Shown here one piece after another: positions 55,401 through 61,230 of a stretch of DNA of 61,230 bases. This stretch comes from Thermodesulfobacteriota bacterium. Lineage in GTDB: Bacteria > Desulfobacterota > Desulfobulbia > Desulfobulbales > JBFMBH01. A program made the position numbers and the translations under genes. The notes beneath the pieces are model-generated. The model was not told where the DNA came from and ran no database searches. It saw nothing but the letters and a program-made list of their open reading frames with translations. The stretch lies in contig JBFMBH010000008.1 in assembly GCA_040755095.1 (NCBI GenBank), positions 1 through 61,230 on the forward strand. The letters are read 5' to 3'. Each line of letters opens with the position of its first letter. The stretch's first letter is position 1.

Positions 55401-55862
55401 GCCCGCAGCCAGGTGCTCAAGGCGGCCGTGTCGCCCTTCGCCCTCCTGCCGGCCGGCGGCCTGGACAGCGACGATCCATCGGCCCGCCAGCGGGTGGGCT
55501 TCGCCCCGGGCGCGGCCCTGCTCGATGACATCGCCCTGGCGCAGCTGACCTGGCTGGGCGAGATGCTGGCCGGCCGGCCGCGTCTTCTTCTCACCGTCCG
55601 TGGCCTGGCGGATCCGGAGCAGGACCGCGCCGCCCCTGCCGCCCAGGAGGGGCCAGCGCCCCGCCGGCGGCCGATCGGCGAGCCGGAGCTGATCCGCCTG
55701 GCCGAGGACCGGGCCGAGGCGGTACGCACCTTCCTGCTGGAGGTGTCCGGCCTGCCGCCGGAGCGGCTGCGACGGCTGCCCGCGCTGCTCGCCGCCACCG
55801 CCACCGGCGGGGTGTCCGGCTGCCGGGCCGAGCTGGTCCTGACCCTGACCGAAGGCCCCTGA
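52467..55862 (+). CDS. Large AsmA/DUF748-type envelope protein
   Basis: 1131 residues, start at the ATG after AAGGATGAA (ATG 52548 is an alternative). After a disordered Pro/Arg-rich cytoplasmic head, one membrane segment lies at about 71-95 (SVAALFVLLAGLGLLGLGLAVPWLL). The remainder is a long periplasmic beta-rich protein with repeated LxLxDLRL, LEVADLDL and VTDQRLEPALKMTVEGLSA-type strands, as in DUF748/AsmA-like proteins that bridge the envelope and carry phospholipid. The C-terminal ~150 residues contain ERLAED-like LAEDRAEAVRTFLL and VSGLPPERLR, an OmpA-like helix pattern. Very high GC even for this window. Confidence 0.8.
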   Translation: MRPRPPGMLSRHLGARGGTSKPLVGLPMSPTPSQDSRTTTALGGGPPPVSPGRRRTPNRRIRRHPWHRGLSVAALFVLLAGLGLLGLGLAVPWLLTQAGPPRLAGLLRQPVSLDYAAFDPLALRLRLTGGRIGAPAAAGRMSALAFRSLVLELDWRSVLAGRPRTRLELDDLRLACQQQPSGTILPAIRLPSGQDRLPLPWPLPALGELAVRHSRLTVLPAQGPEGLVLEIEELALAGLGSRRAQGRLAASLAGRPLTLTTLPAEPADPQHLLFRGGITGLDLGLLSPLLPAGRRESGSWTGQADLDLVCRLPLAPGRLGSLSLAVRARLGRTAISDRQGRPWLTAAAGQAMVDDWRPLAAAWRLARLDWQEPQLQLPAAAAGDQTALDAAHKALPAAVLWAGTVADEVHLQDGSLLDPGGQAILSHLHLGLRGLRADPAAPAEVTLAAGAEAGLAVTLTGEVRRQPFRLAADLAASGLPLAMLVPGPDDAGPRVTGAATATGHLTMTAGSDGQPFWQLADLTADLADLTATRAGQAWLHLPAARMENGRLGSDGILDLGDLAAQGGDLTLDWRPAAGSLASGEDPWPACILPGWRLQGQSLTLSPAAIRVLVSDSESLPPWFLEAATLELGPLSASGGTPMTLRVAGTLQGGRLRLEGETDPSLASGRFRLEVADLDLAARPELFAGWWRPGISQARLDAQGELSVSPAAAGGRICAFAGQARLGPTATAAAGPDGPLLAWQEGVAEGIVVHSRPPALAISRLAIRAPRLQWPASTTGSAATGLFPPPAAAPQLPVTVSHLEVEDGTLTVTDQRLEPALKMTVEGLSASADNLTRQPGAVTGFFAQGRLAPGAALRCQGQITRPEGGPELAGRLEVTDWDLAALAPWVERELPLAVAGARAEMTVSFGARPDGFWRELSIAATGLELHPSDHRGHALPLPLALALWTDAEGVTRIPVAVRTIAGQEPLPLVQAALRAARSQVLKAAVSPFALLPAGGLDSDDPSARQRVGFAPGAALLDDIALAQLTWLGEMLAGRPRLLLTVRGLADPEQDRAAPAAQEGPAPRRRPIGEPELIRLAEDRAEAVRTFLLEVSGLPPERLRRLPALLAATATGGVSGCRAELVLTLTEGP

Positions 55863-55969
55863 TCCGTTCCCCGGCCCTTGCTCGCCGGCCGCCCCCGGGG
55901 TATGCTGCCGGCCGCGCCTGGCCGTGCCGAGCCGAGCACCGTTTCCGGCGTCATCGAGAGCTCTTCGCC

Positions 55970-56797
55970 ATGCTCCGTCCACCCTACGAGCGCTACCAGC
56001 GCCTGCACATCTCCTTTCTGGACCGGATCGGCCTGCCGGCGGTGGACGATCCGGACCTCATTGGCGTCTGGGAGGAGGACGGCCACACCGTGCTCTTCTT
56101 CCACCAGCCCAAGGAGGCACTGGTCGAGGCCCTGTGCCAAGCCAGCGGCGCGGCCGTGACCTACCGCGCCGACCTGGACTACCAGGACTGGGAGGCGGGC
56201 CGGCCCCTCACGCCATTCTCGGTGGCTGGCCTTGCCATAGCGCCGGTCTGGGCCGAGGGGCCGGCGGATATCCGGCTCGATCCGGGGGTTGCCTTCGGCA
56301 GCGGCAGCCACCCCACCACCCGGTGCTGCCTGACCCTGGTGCTGGAGCTGCTCGCCGATCCCGGCTGCGGGGTGCGACGCCTGGCCGATCTGGGCACCGG
56401 CACCGGCATCGTGGCCGTGGCCGCTGCCTTCCGCCACCCCGACCTCACGGTGGAGGCCTTCGACCACAACCCCCTGGCCTGCGCCGTGGCCCGGGCCAAC
56501 GCCGCCCGAAACGGCGTCGCCGGCCGGGTCCGGGTCCGGCAGGTGGACCTGCGCCAGACCTGGCCTGTCCAAGAGGCCGACCTGATCGTGGCCAACCTCT
56601 ACCGGGAGCTGCTCCTGGCCCTCATGGCCCGGCCAGCCTTCTGGCAGGCCCGCTGGCACATCCTGTCCGGATTCCGCAGTGAAATGGAGCCGGACCTGCT
56701 GGCCGCCCTGCCGGCCGGCGTCTGCTGCCGGCGCCGCCTCCGCGAGGACGGCTGGGTGCTGTGGCTGCTGGAGCAGCCCGCCCGGTGTCGCCGATGA
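55970..56797 (+). CDS. prmA: Ribosomal protein L11 methyltransferase (PrmA family)
   Basis: 275 residues, normal length. RLDPGVAFGSGSHPTTRCCLTLVLE is the PrmA signature (GxAFGTGxHxTT with Ser for Thr); LADLGTGTGIVAVAAA is the SAM-binding motif I, FDHNPLACAVARANAARNG motif II and ADLIVANLYRELLL motif IV. PrmA trimethylates L11; the N-terminal substrate-recognition domain is shorter and divergent here, so another target is possible. Its stop overlaps the start of the next gene by ATGA. Confidence 0.85.
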   Translation: MLRPPYERYQRLHISFLDRIGLPAVDDPDLIGVWEEDGHTVLFFHQPKEALVEALCQASGAAVTYRADLDYQDWEAGRPLTPFSVAGLAIAPVWAEGPADIRLDPGVAFGSGSHPTTRCCLTLVLELLADPGCGVRRLADLGTGTGIVAVAAAFRHPDLTVEAFDHNPLACAVARANAARNGVAGRVRVRQVDLRQTWPVQEADLIVANLYRELLLALMARPAFWQARWHILSGFRSEMEPDLLAALPAGVCCRRRLREDGWVLWLLEQPARCRR

Positions 56798-57345
56798 GCC
56801 TTCCATCCCGCCTGGCCCGCCTGGACGAAGCCCCCCTGGCCGACAAGCTGCGCCAGGCGGAGGCATTGCTGCCCTGGGCCCGGGCGGAATGGGCCGCGGC
56901 CGGCAGCGGCCTGGCAGGCCTGGCCGAGCTGGCCGATCATCTGACAGCCCTCGCCCAGGTCATGACCGATCTCGGACTGCCCGGCCTGTGCGCCGCCTGC
57001 GGCTCCCGACCGGGAGGCGGCTGCTGCAGCGCCGAGATGGGCGAGGCCGCCGATGTCATCCTGCTCCTCCTCAACCGCCTCTTGGGGGCGGAGATACGCC
57101 TCGCGCCCGGCGCCGACGGCGGCTGCCCCTTCCTGGCTGCCGGCGGCTGCCGCCTCCTGGTCAAGCCGGTCTTCTGCCTGGGCTACAACTGCGGCGCCAT
57201 CCATGCCCGGCTGGCGCCCACCGGCTGGGCGCGCCTGGACCAGGCCACCGGCCCGGTGCAGAGCTGCCAGTATCGTCTGGAGCAGGAGATCCTCGGCTGC
57301 CTCCGAAGCGCCGGCGCGTTTGTGAAGTTGGGGGGCAGCACATGA
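56794..57345 (+). CDS. Cysteine-rich protein translationally coupled to PrmA
   Basis: 183 residues from the ATG at 56794, overlapping the prmA stop. Not a family I can name. A helical first half (about 1-65) is followed by a Cys-rich half: LCAACGSRPGGGCC, GGCPFLAAGGCRLL and FCLGYNCG, with two more Cys near the end, ten in all. The order is reminiscent of YkgJ-type zinc/iron cluster proteins (CxxCCx..C..C), but the spacing differs. Likely binds a metal or an Fe-S cluster. The overlap suggests a function linked to the methyltransferase. Confidence 0.65.
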   Translation: MSLPSRLARLDEAPLADKLRQAEALLPWARAEWAAAGSGLAGLAELADHLTALAQVMTDLGLPGLCAACGSRPGGGCCSAEMGEAADVILLLLNRLLGAEIRLAPGADGGCPFLAAGGCRLLVKPVFCLGYNCGAIHARLAPTGWARLDQATGPVQSCQYRLEQEILGCLRSAGAFVKLGGST

Positions 57346-57364
57346 GTCCGATGGGGGTGCTCGT

Positions 57365-57392
57365 TTGACAAAACCGACCCAGCACGTACAAT
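57365..57392 (+). promoter_or_regulatory. Promoter giving a leaderless toxin mRNA
   Basis: TTGACA, 16-base spacer, TACAAT. Only six bases separate the -10 from the ATG of the PIN toxin, so the transcript should begin at or next to the start codon. No ribosome site is present. Confidence 0.7.
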
Positions 57393-57398
57393 GCGGAC

Positions 57399-57791
57399 AT
57401 GAAGATCGTTGCTGATACCAATGTTTTCTTGGCGGTGGCGCTTAATGAGCCGGAAAGGAGTGCGATCATTGCCCGAACCGTTGGTCACGAACTGATCGCT
57501 CCGGCAATCCTGCCCTTCGAAATTGGCAACGCCCTGTCTGCTCTGGTGAAGCGAAAGAGAATGTCCCGAGATGAAGCCTTGGCAGCCTGGGCTGTCTGTC
57601 GGTCTATTCCTGTTGATTTGAAGCCTGTCGATATCGAAGACGCTTTGCTCGCCGCCGCAAACCACGGCATATATGCCTATGATGCATACTTTCTCGAATG
57701 CGCAGCAGGATTTCGCTGCCCATTGTTGACTCTTGATCGTCACTTGCGAACGGTAGGCGTCAAGATCGGCATCAAGATCCTGGAGGTCTAG
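57399..57791 (+). CDS. vapC: PIN-domain toxin (VapC family)
   Basis: 130 residues. PIN acidic residues: Asp in IVADTNVFLA, Glu in LPFEIGNAL, Asp in IYAYDAYFLE and Asp in LLTLDRHL. Putative Mg-dependent RNase. Base composition is clearly lower in GC than the neighbours, suggesting recent gain. Gene order is toxin first, antitoxin second, the reverse of the pair at 4585. No ribosome site; the promoter position implies a leaderless mRNA. The antitoxin start follows two bases after the stop. Confidence 0.85.
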   Translation: MKIVADTNVFLAVALNEPERSAIIARTVGHELIAPAILPFEIGNALSALVKRKRMSRDEALAAWAVCRSIPVDLKPVDIEDALLAAANHGIYAYDAYFLECAAGFRCPLLTLDRHLRTVGVKIGIKILEV

Positions 57792-57792
57792 A

Positions 57793-58008
57793 ATGAAGGT
57801 CTACACATACTCCGAGGCCAGACAGCAGTTGTCGCGTCTCCTGGATATTGCCCGCGAAGAAGAGGTGGTCATCAAGCGCAAGGGCGGAGAGATCTTCTCT
57901 CTTTTCTTGAAGAAGACTCCCGTGTCACCTTTTGATGTTCCCGGGGTCAAAACTTCGGTCACGACCCGTGATCTGGTGGACGCGGTCAGGGCGTCGAGAT
58001 CGCGTTAG
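57793..58008 (+). CDS. Phd/YefM-type antitoxin
   Basis: 71 residues. KVYTYSEARQQLSRLLDIAREEEVVIKRKGGE is the Phd/YefM N-terminal DNA-binding fold; the C-terminal part (PFDVPGVKTSVTTRDLVDAVRASR) should be the toxin-wrapping helix. GGAGGT ten bases before the ATG is a strong ribosome site, unlike the toxin, which has none; this would favour antitoxin excess. Pairs with the PIN toxin upstream. Confidence 0.82.
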   Translation: MKVYTYSEARQQLSRLLDIAREEEVVIKRKGGEIFSLFLKKTPVSPFDVPGVKTSVTTRDLVDAVRASRSR

Positions 58009-58109
58009 TTGTTCGGTATCAGACGGAGAGCGGCCGGACCAATCGAGCGGACGCGGCGGCACCTGGGCGCCGGGGGTGCCGTTCGCTCGGGAGCCTGGGC
58101 CGGGCCCGT

Positions 58110-58137
58110 TTGACAACTGAGACCAAGCGCGTACTAA
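58110..58137 (+). promoter_or_regulatory. Promoter of the MNT nucleotidyltransferase gene
   Basis: TTGACA, 16-base spacer, TACTAA. The stretch from GTTTGACAA to CGTAC is similar to the toxin promoter at 57365 (same spacer length, several shared spacer bases), suggesting the two cassettes share origin or control. Confidence 0.6.
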
Positions 58138-58165
58138 TGATGGCCACGTTACGCGAGGGGTGAGC

Positions 58166-58462
58166 ATGGACCAAGACCATCCGGACATTCTGGCCCGGCT
58201 GCGCCAGGAGATGCCCTATCTGACGCAGCGTTATCACCTTGCCACCATGGATCTCTTCGGCTCCACGGTTCGAGGTGAAGAGCACCCAGGCAGCGACCTC
58301 GATCTATTGGTCACGTTCCGAACCCCCCCTTCCTTGTTCCAGTTCGTGGAGATGGAGAACTATTTGACCGATCGCCTGGGGGTGAAGGTGGACCTGGTTC
58401 TGGCCAGCGCCCTGAAGCCGGGCATCGGCCAGCGGATCAGGGCCGAGGCCAGACGGATATGA
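58166..58462 (+). CDS. MNT-type minimal nucleotidyltransferase
   Basis: 98 residues from the ATG at 58166, with GAGGGG upstream; a GTG lies at 58160. The polymerase-beta-like motif LFGSTVRGEEHPGSDLDLLVTF holds the G-S and D-x-D residues, and the third Asp is in VKVDLVLAS. Such proteins are the MNT (MntA) half of HEPN/MNT toxin-antitoxin systems and AMPylate the HEPN toxin. Its stop overlaps a start codon (ATGA), but the following 51-codon frame does not resemble HEPN. Confidence 0.85.
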   Translation: MDQDHPDILARLRQEMPYLTQRYHLATMDLFGSTVRGEEHPGSDLDLLVTFRTPPSLFQFVEMENYLTDRLGVKVDLVLASALKPGIGQRIRAEARRI

Positions 58463-58614
58463 CCAGGGCCACAGCTGACCGCGACTGGGATGATGCCCTC
58501 CGGAACAAGGGCACTGGACAACCTGTCCACCAGCCACCGCCGGAGAGGCGCTTGTCTTGTCGAGCCGGCGTGTCCCGCCCCTTTGTTATCCCTCCTCCAG
58601 AGGAACTACCCTGA
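58459..58614 (+). CDS. 51-residue frame in the position of a HEPN partner
   Basis: Starts with ATG overlapping the MNT stop (ATGA) and runs to TGA at 58612-58614. Only the first part (MTRATADRDWDDALRNKG) looks protein-like; the rest is Pro/Arg-rich. A HEPN toxin would be over 100 residues with an R-x4-6-H motif, not seen here. Either the stump of a deleted HEPN gene or non-coding DNA. Confidence 0.25.
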   Translation: MTRATADRDWDDALRNKGTGQPVHQPPPERRLSCRAGVSRPFVIPPPEELP

Positions 58615-58618
58615 GCCT

Positions 58619-59791
58619 ATGCAATTCATCGATCTTGCCGCCCAGCAGCGCCGCCTGCGCCAGACCATCGAGGCCAATCTCCGGGCCGTGCTCGACCACG
58701 GCCAGTACATCATGGGCCCTGAGGTGGCGGCCCTGGAGCGGCGCCTAGCCGAGTTCGTGGGCGTGCGCCACGCCATCGGCTGCGCCTCCGGCACCGACGC
58801 CCTGCTCATGGCCCTCATGGCCCTGGGGATCGGTCCCGGCGACGCGGTCTTCACCACCCCTTTCACCTTCTTCGCCACCGCGGAGGTCATCCGCCTCCTG
58901 GGGGCCGTGCCGGTCTTTGTGGACATCGACCCGGCGACCCAGAATCTCTCCGCCGGCGCCCTGGAAGAGGCGGTGCTGGCCCTGGAGACGGCGGATGCCC
59001 GCCGCCATCCCTTGCCGCGCCAGGCACTGAGCCTGGAGCCCCGGGCAGTGCTGACCGTGGATCTTTTCGGGGTGCTGGCGGACTACGATGGCGTGGGGAG
59101 GGTGGCCAAGCAGCACGGCCTGGCGGTGGTCCAGGATGCGGCCCAGTCCTTCGGTGCCGAGCTGCGGGGGGAGCGGAGCTGCCGGCAGGGGCTGGTGGGC
59201 TGCACCTCGTTCTTCCCGGCCAAGCCCCTGGGCGCCTACGGCGATGCCGGCATGTGCTTCACCGACGACGAGGCCCTGGCGGCCGACCTGGATTCCATCC
59301 GCCAGCACGGCAAGGGCAGCCACCGCTACGAGCACATCCGCCTGGGCCTGAACGGCCGTCTCGATACCCTGCAGGCCGCGGTGCTCCTGGCCAAGATCGA
59401 GATCTTTCCGGAGGAGCTGGAGCTCAGGCAGGCGGCGGCGGACCGCTATCAGGAGCTGCTGGCACCGGCCGGCGACGCCTTTGTCCTGCCGGCCGTGCCG
59501 GCGGATCGCCGCTCGGCCTGGGCCCAGTACTCGCTCCTTGCCGCCAGCGAGGAGGCGAGATCCGCGGCCCTGGCCGCCCTTACGGCCGCGACCATCCCCT
59601 ACGCCATCCACTACCCCCTGCCCGTGCACCGGCAGGCGGCCCTGGCCAACCTCGGCTACCGGCCGGGCGATTTCCCGGTGGCCGAGGACCACGCCCGCCG
59701 GATCTTCAGCCTGCCCATGCACCCGTATCTGCGCAAAGAGGACCAGGAGCAGGTGGCGGCGGCGCTGTTGGGGCTGGCGGCAAGGGAATAG
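58619..59791 (+). CDS. DegT/DnrJ/EryC1 sugar aminotransferase
   Basis: 390 residues from the ATG at 58619. PLP-dependent transamination of a keto-sugar nucleotide. MQFIDLAAQQRRLRQTIEANLRAVLDHGQYIMGPEV and CASGTDALLMAL resemble WbpE; VVQDAAQSFGAEL holds the PLP-contacting Asp, and SFFPAKPLGAYGDAG the Schiff-base Lys; HIRLGLNGRLDTLQAAVL follows. Together with the UDP-HexNAc dehydrogenase at 43120 it could make a diacetamido-uronic acid. The frame is open upstream but no better start is found. Confidence 0.9.
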   Translation: MQFIDLAAQQRRLRQTIEANLRAVLDHGQYIMGPEVAALERRLAEFVGVRHAIGCASGTDALLMALMALGIGPGDAVFTTPFTFFATAEVIRLLGAVPVFVDIDPATQNLSAGALEEAVLALETADARRHPLPRQALSLEPRAVLTVDLFGVLADYDGVGRVAKQHGLAVVQDAAQSFGAELRGERSCRQGLVGCTSFFPAKPLGAYGDAGMCFTDDEALAADLDSIRQHGKGSHRYEHIRLGLNGRLDTLQAAVLLAKIEIFPEELELRQAAADRYQELLAPAGDAFVLPAVPADRRSAWAQYSLLAASEEARSAALAALTAATIPYAIHYPLPVHRQAALANLGYRPGDFPVAEDHARRIFSLPMHPYLRKEDQEQVAAALLGLAARE

Positions 59792-59798
59792 GACGAGC

Positions 59799-60248
59799 TC
59801 AGATCTCCTCCTCGTGCCGTCGCCACGTCTGGGTCGTCTCATCGAAGCGCTTGATGATACGCATGCGCTGGCCCACCACCACCGATCCGGGAGGCACGTC
59901 TTTGCTCACCACCGTGCCAGCCCCGATGATGCTGTTCTCGCCGATGGTTACCCCGGGCAGCACCACGCAGTTCATGCCGATGAAGACCCGGGGGCCGATC
60001 ACCGTGGTCCGCGCCCCGGAATCCCCGGGACGGAGTCGTGCAGCCGTCCTGTCGTGAGAAAGCAGCTTGCAGCCATCGGTGATACTAACACCGTCGCCGA
60101 TCTTGAGATGGCCGCGACGGACATCCAGAGAAGCCCCCAAGCTGATGAACACCCCCTTCCCGACCTCCACCCCCATGAGTCGGTAGTAGGCTACCACTAT
60201 CCTCCTCAGGAGCTTACCCAGGTCGTTCCTCGCCTTGCGCAAGTTCAT
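59799..60248 (-). CDS. Hexapeptide-repeat acyltransferase
   Basis: 149 residues. Left-handed beta-helix repeats: GVFISLGASLDVRRGHLKIGDGVSITDGCKLLSHD, then VIGPRVFIGMNCVVLPGVTIGENSIIGAGTVVSKDVPPGSVVVG, which is the coenzyme-A-binding end of the family. The His in LSHD is the expected catalytic base. Probably an O- or N-acetyltransferase acting on a sugar of the surface polysaccharide. Overlaps the stop of the upstream SGNH hydrolase gene by ATGA. Confidence 0.85.
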   Translation of the reverse strand: MNLRKARNDLGKLLRRIVVAYYRLMGVEVGKGVFISLGASLDVRRGHLKIGDGVSITDGCKLLSHDRTAARLRPGDSGARTTVIGPRVFIGMNCVVLPGVTIGENSIIGAGTVVSKDVPPGSVVVGQRMRIIKRFDETTQTWRRHEEEI

Positions 60249-61003
60249 GGCGTCTTGGCCTCCGGTCCAGCCAGCACCGCCTTGACCAGGGGTGCGACCC
60301 CTTTGGCCCAGCGCCGATAGCCCTCGTCATTAAGGTGCACTCCGCCTTCGGTAAGTGCCGGATCGATGCCGCCTTGGCCGACGTTCAAGAACGTTGAGTG
60401 CAAATCTAAAAACTGCAGCCCACGCTCTTGGCACAGTGCGGCCAGCCCCTCGTTCAGCCGCCGGATCCGTTGGTTGGCCCAGCTGCGGCGGGACGCCACC
60501 GGCAGGATGCTCTGGACCACCACGCTTGCCGTCCCCTTTTCCCCAGCGCGGGCCAGCAAGGCCTCGACCAAACGACGGACGTTGGCCAGGATCTCCGAGT
60601 CGGCCCGGTATTTGAGGTCGTTGTAGCCAATCATCAGGAAGCAGACGTCGTTCGACGATCCGTTGGGCAGGGTATCCAGTCGCTGCAAAACGCCCCGCGT
60701 GGTATCGCCGCTGATCCCCCGGTTGACAAGACCGGGCTGCCGGAGGAGGCGCTCCAGGGGAAAGTTCTGGGTCAGGCTGTCGCCGAGGAACACCACCAGT
60801 GGTTGATCGGCCGAAAAAGACTCGGCGCGGTGCGCAGCCACCCGCCGCTGATACTTGCCGGCGGCAAACAGCCGCTCCTCGAGAGGTAACACCCGCGTCG
60901 CGCCGTAAGTAGCGAGATCCCGGAGGTTCGGCCATTGCACCACTGCAAGCCCGGCAGCCAGGACCAGGGACAGCCACACGACCGGACGAGTAACTATTCC
61001 CAT
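60245..61003 (-). CDS. SGNH/GDSL hydrolase, membrane-anchored
   Basis: 252 residues from the ATG at 61003 (TTG at 61009 possible). An N-terminal hydrophobic anchor (VVWLSLVLAAGLAVV) puts the domain outside the cytoplasm. Catalytic motifs: block I VVFLGDSLTQNFP (Ser), block II GISGDTTRGVL (Gly), block III IGYNDLKY (Asn) and block V EGGVHLNDEGY (His). Likely removes or transfers acyl groups on a polysaccharide. Coupled to an acyltransferase by ATGA, so together they could set the acylation pattern of one glycan. Confidence 0.85.
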   Translation of the reverse strand: MGIVTRPVVWLSLVLAAGLAVVQWPNLRDLATYGATRVLPLEERLFAAGKYQRRVAAHRAESFSADQPLVVFLGDSLTQNFPLERLLRQPGLVNRGISGDTTRGVLQRLDTLPNGSSNDVCFLMIGYNDLKYRADSEILANVRRLVEALLARAGEKGTASVVVQSILPVASRRSWANQRIRRLNEGLAALCQERGLQFLDLHSTFLNVGQGGIDPALTEGGVHLNDEGYRRWAKGVAPLVKAVLAGPEAKTP

Positions 61004-61064
61004 CTTCAAGCCTTATTGGGGGATCGCCCTCCAGATCAAAGGAAGCGGAACTGGTCAGGCACGT

Positions 61065-61230
61065 TCAGGAAAGAATATAGCGGAGCGCTGCCTGAAACCG
61101 CGGACTTCTGGCCTTCCCGAAATAGGAAGCCAGAAGGGCCTTGTCCTCGGGAGCCAGGGCTGCGTACTTGAGGTAAACCACGAAAGCTGCGGCAAACAGG
61201 ACTGCAGTGAGCGCCAGGCAGCTCAGGGGG
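61065..61230 (-). CDS. C-terminus of a membrane protein (cut by window end)
   Basis: The last 54 codons of a minus-strand gene ending at TGA 61067-61065. It starts inside a membrane segment (LALTAVLFAAAFVVYL) and ends in a short polar tail. From the neighbours it could be a polysaccharide flippase or similar exporter, but the fragment alone does not show it. Confidence 0.5.
   Translation of the reverse strand, partial: PLSCLALTAVLFAAAFVVYLKYAALAPEDKALLASYFGKARSPRFQAALRYILS

Overview
The window is GC-rich bacterial DNA, densely coded on both strands, with no rRNA, tRNA or CRISPR array that I could recognise. The gene mix suggests a Thermodesulfobacteriota-type (former Deltaproteobacteria) anaerobe: molybdenum-nitrogenase cofactor genes with sigma-54 promoters, an archaeal-type entry to the shikimate pathway (ADH synthase plus DHQ synthase II), an FmdE-family protein, and several PilZ proteins. 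The taxonomic placement is inference from gene content only.

Layout, left to right. 361-4511: two overlapping trypsin-fold/TPR genes, the first of which has lost its catalytic His and Ser. 4585-5252: an RHH/PIN toxin-antitoxin pair, followed by an antisense remnant of a golvesin/xanthan-lyase-like domain. 5749-12369: a nitrogen block with a NifA-type upstream site and a -24/-12 promoter, nifE-nifN-nifB-nifX, then a second -24/-12 promoter, amtB and a PII gene closed by a strong terminator. nifHDK are not in the window. 12484-13788: a protein that looks like a divergent RelA/SpoT-fold synthetase. 13871-16525 (minus): an NdvB-like GH17-GT2 beta-glucan synthase. 17057-23830: HDOD, metallo-beta-lactamase-fold, RecD2, FlaG-like, Pgi and PilZ genes in one direction. 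23849-28666 (minus): aroA'-aroB'-aroD-aroE-aroA, nearly the whole shikimate route from the archaeal-type first step.

28819-34317: RNA ligase-like ThpR, PilZ, a secreted Met/Pro-rich protein, then on the minus strand TrxA, TrxB, a BamD-like lipoprotein, a PEBP-family protein and FmdE. 34656-38071: a biotin carboxylase and an unusual biotin-bearing carboxyltransferase. 38164-40794: a lone glycogen-binding domain, a PPC/DUF296 protein and Nnr. 40770-47281 (minus): a sugar-nucleotide operon reading glmS, galE-like, UDP-HexNAc dehydrogenase, UDP-glucuronate epimerase, ugd. 47655-52370: a PAS/AAA+ sigma-54 activator with a consensus sigma-70 promoter, two PilZ proteins, and a CheZ-like phosphatase with a large insertion and two CheY-binding-like tails. 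52467-57345: a giant AsmA/DUF748 envelope protein, PrmA and a Cys-rich protein. 57399-58614: a second PIN toxin-antitoxin pair and an MNT nucleotidyltransferase with no recognisable HEPN partner. 58619 to the end: the edge of a surface-polysaccharide locus (DegT aminotransferase, acetyltransferase, SGNH hydrolase, C-terminus of a membrane protein).

The recurring theme is nitrogen control plus surface polysaccharide and c-di-GMP signalling: four PilZ proteins, a beta-glucan synthase, sugar-nucleotide supply, and a CheZ-like phosphatase beside a PilZ gene. The best candidates for undescribed biology are the pseudoprotease/protease TPR pair, the Rel-like protein next to the PII gene, the rebuilt CheZ protein, and the carboxyltransferase with an altered active site.
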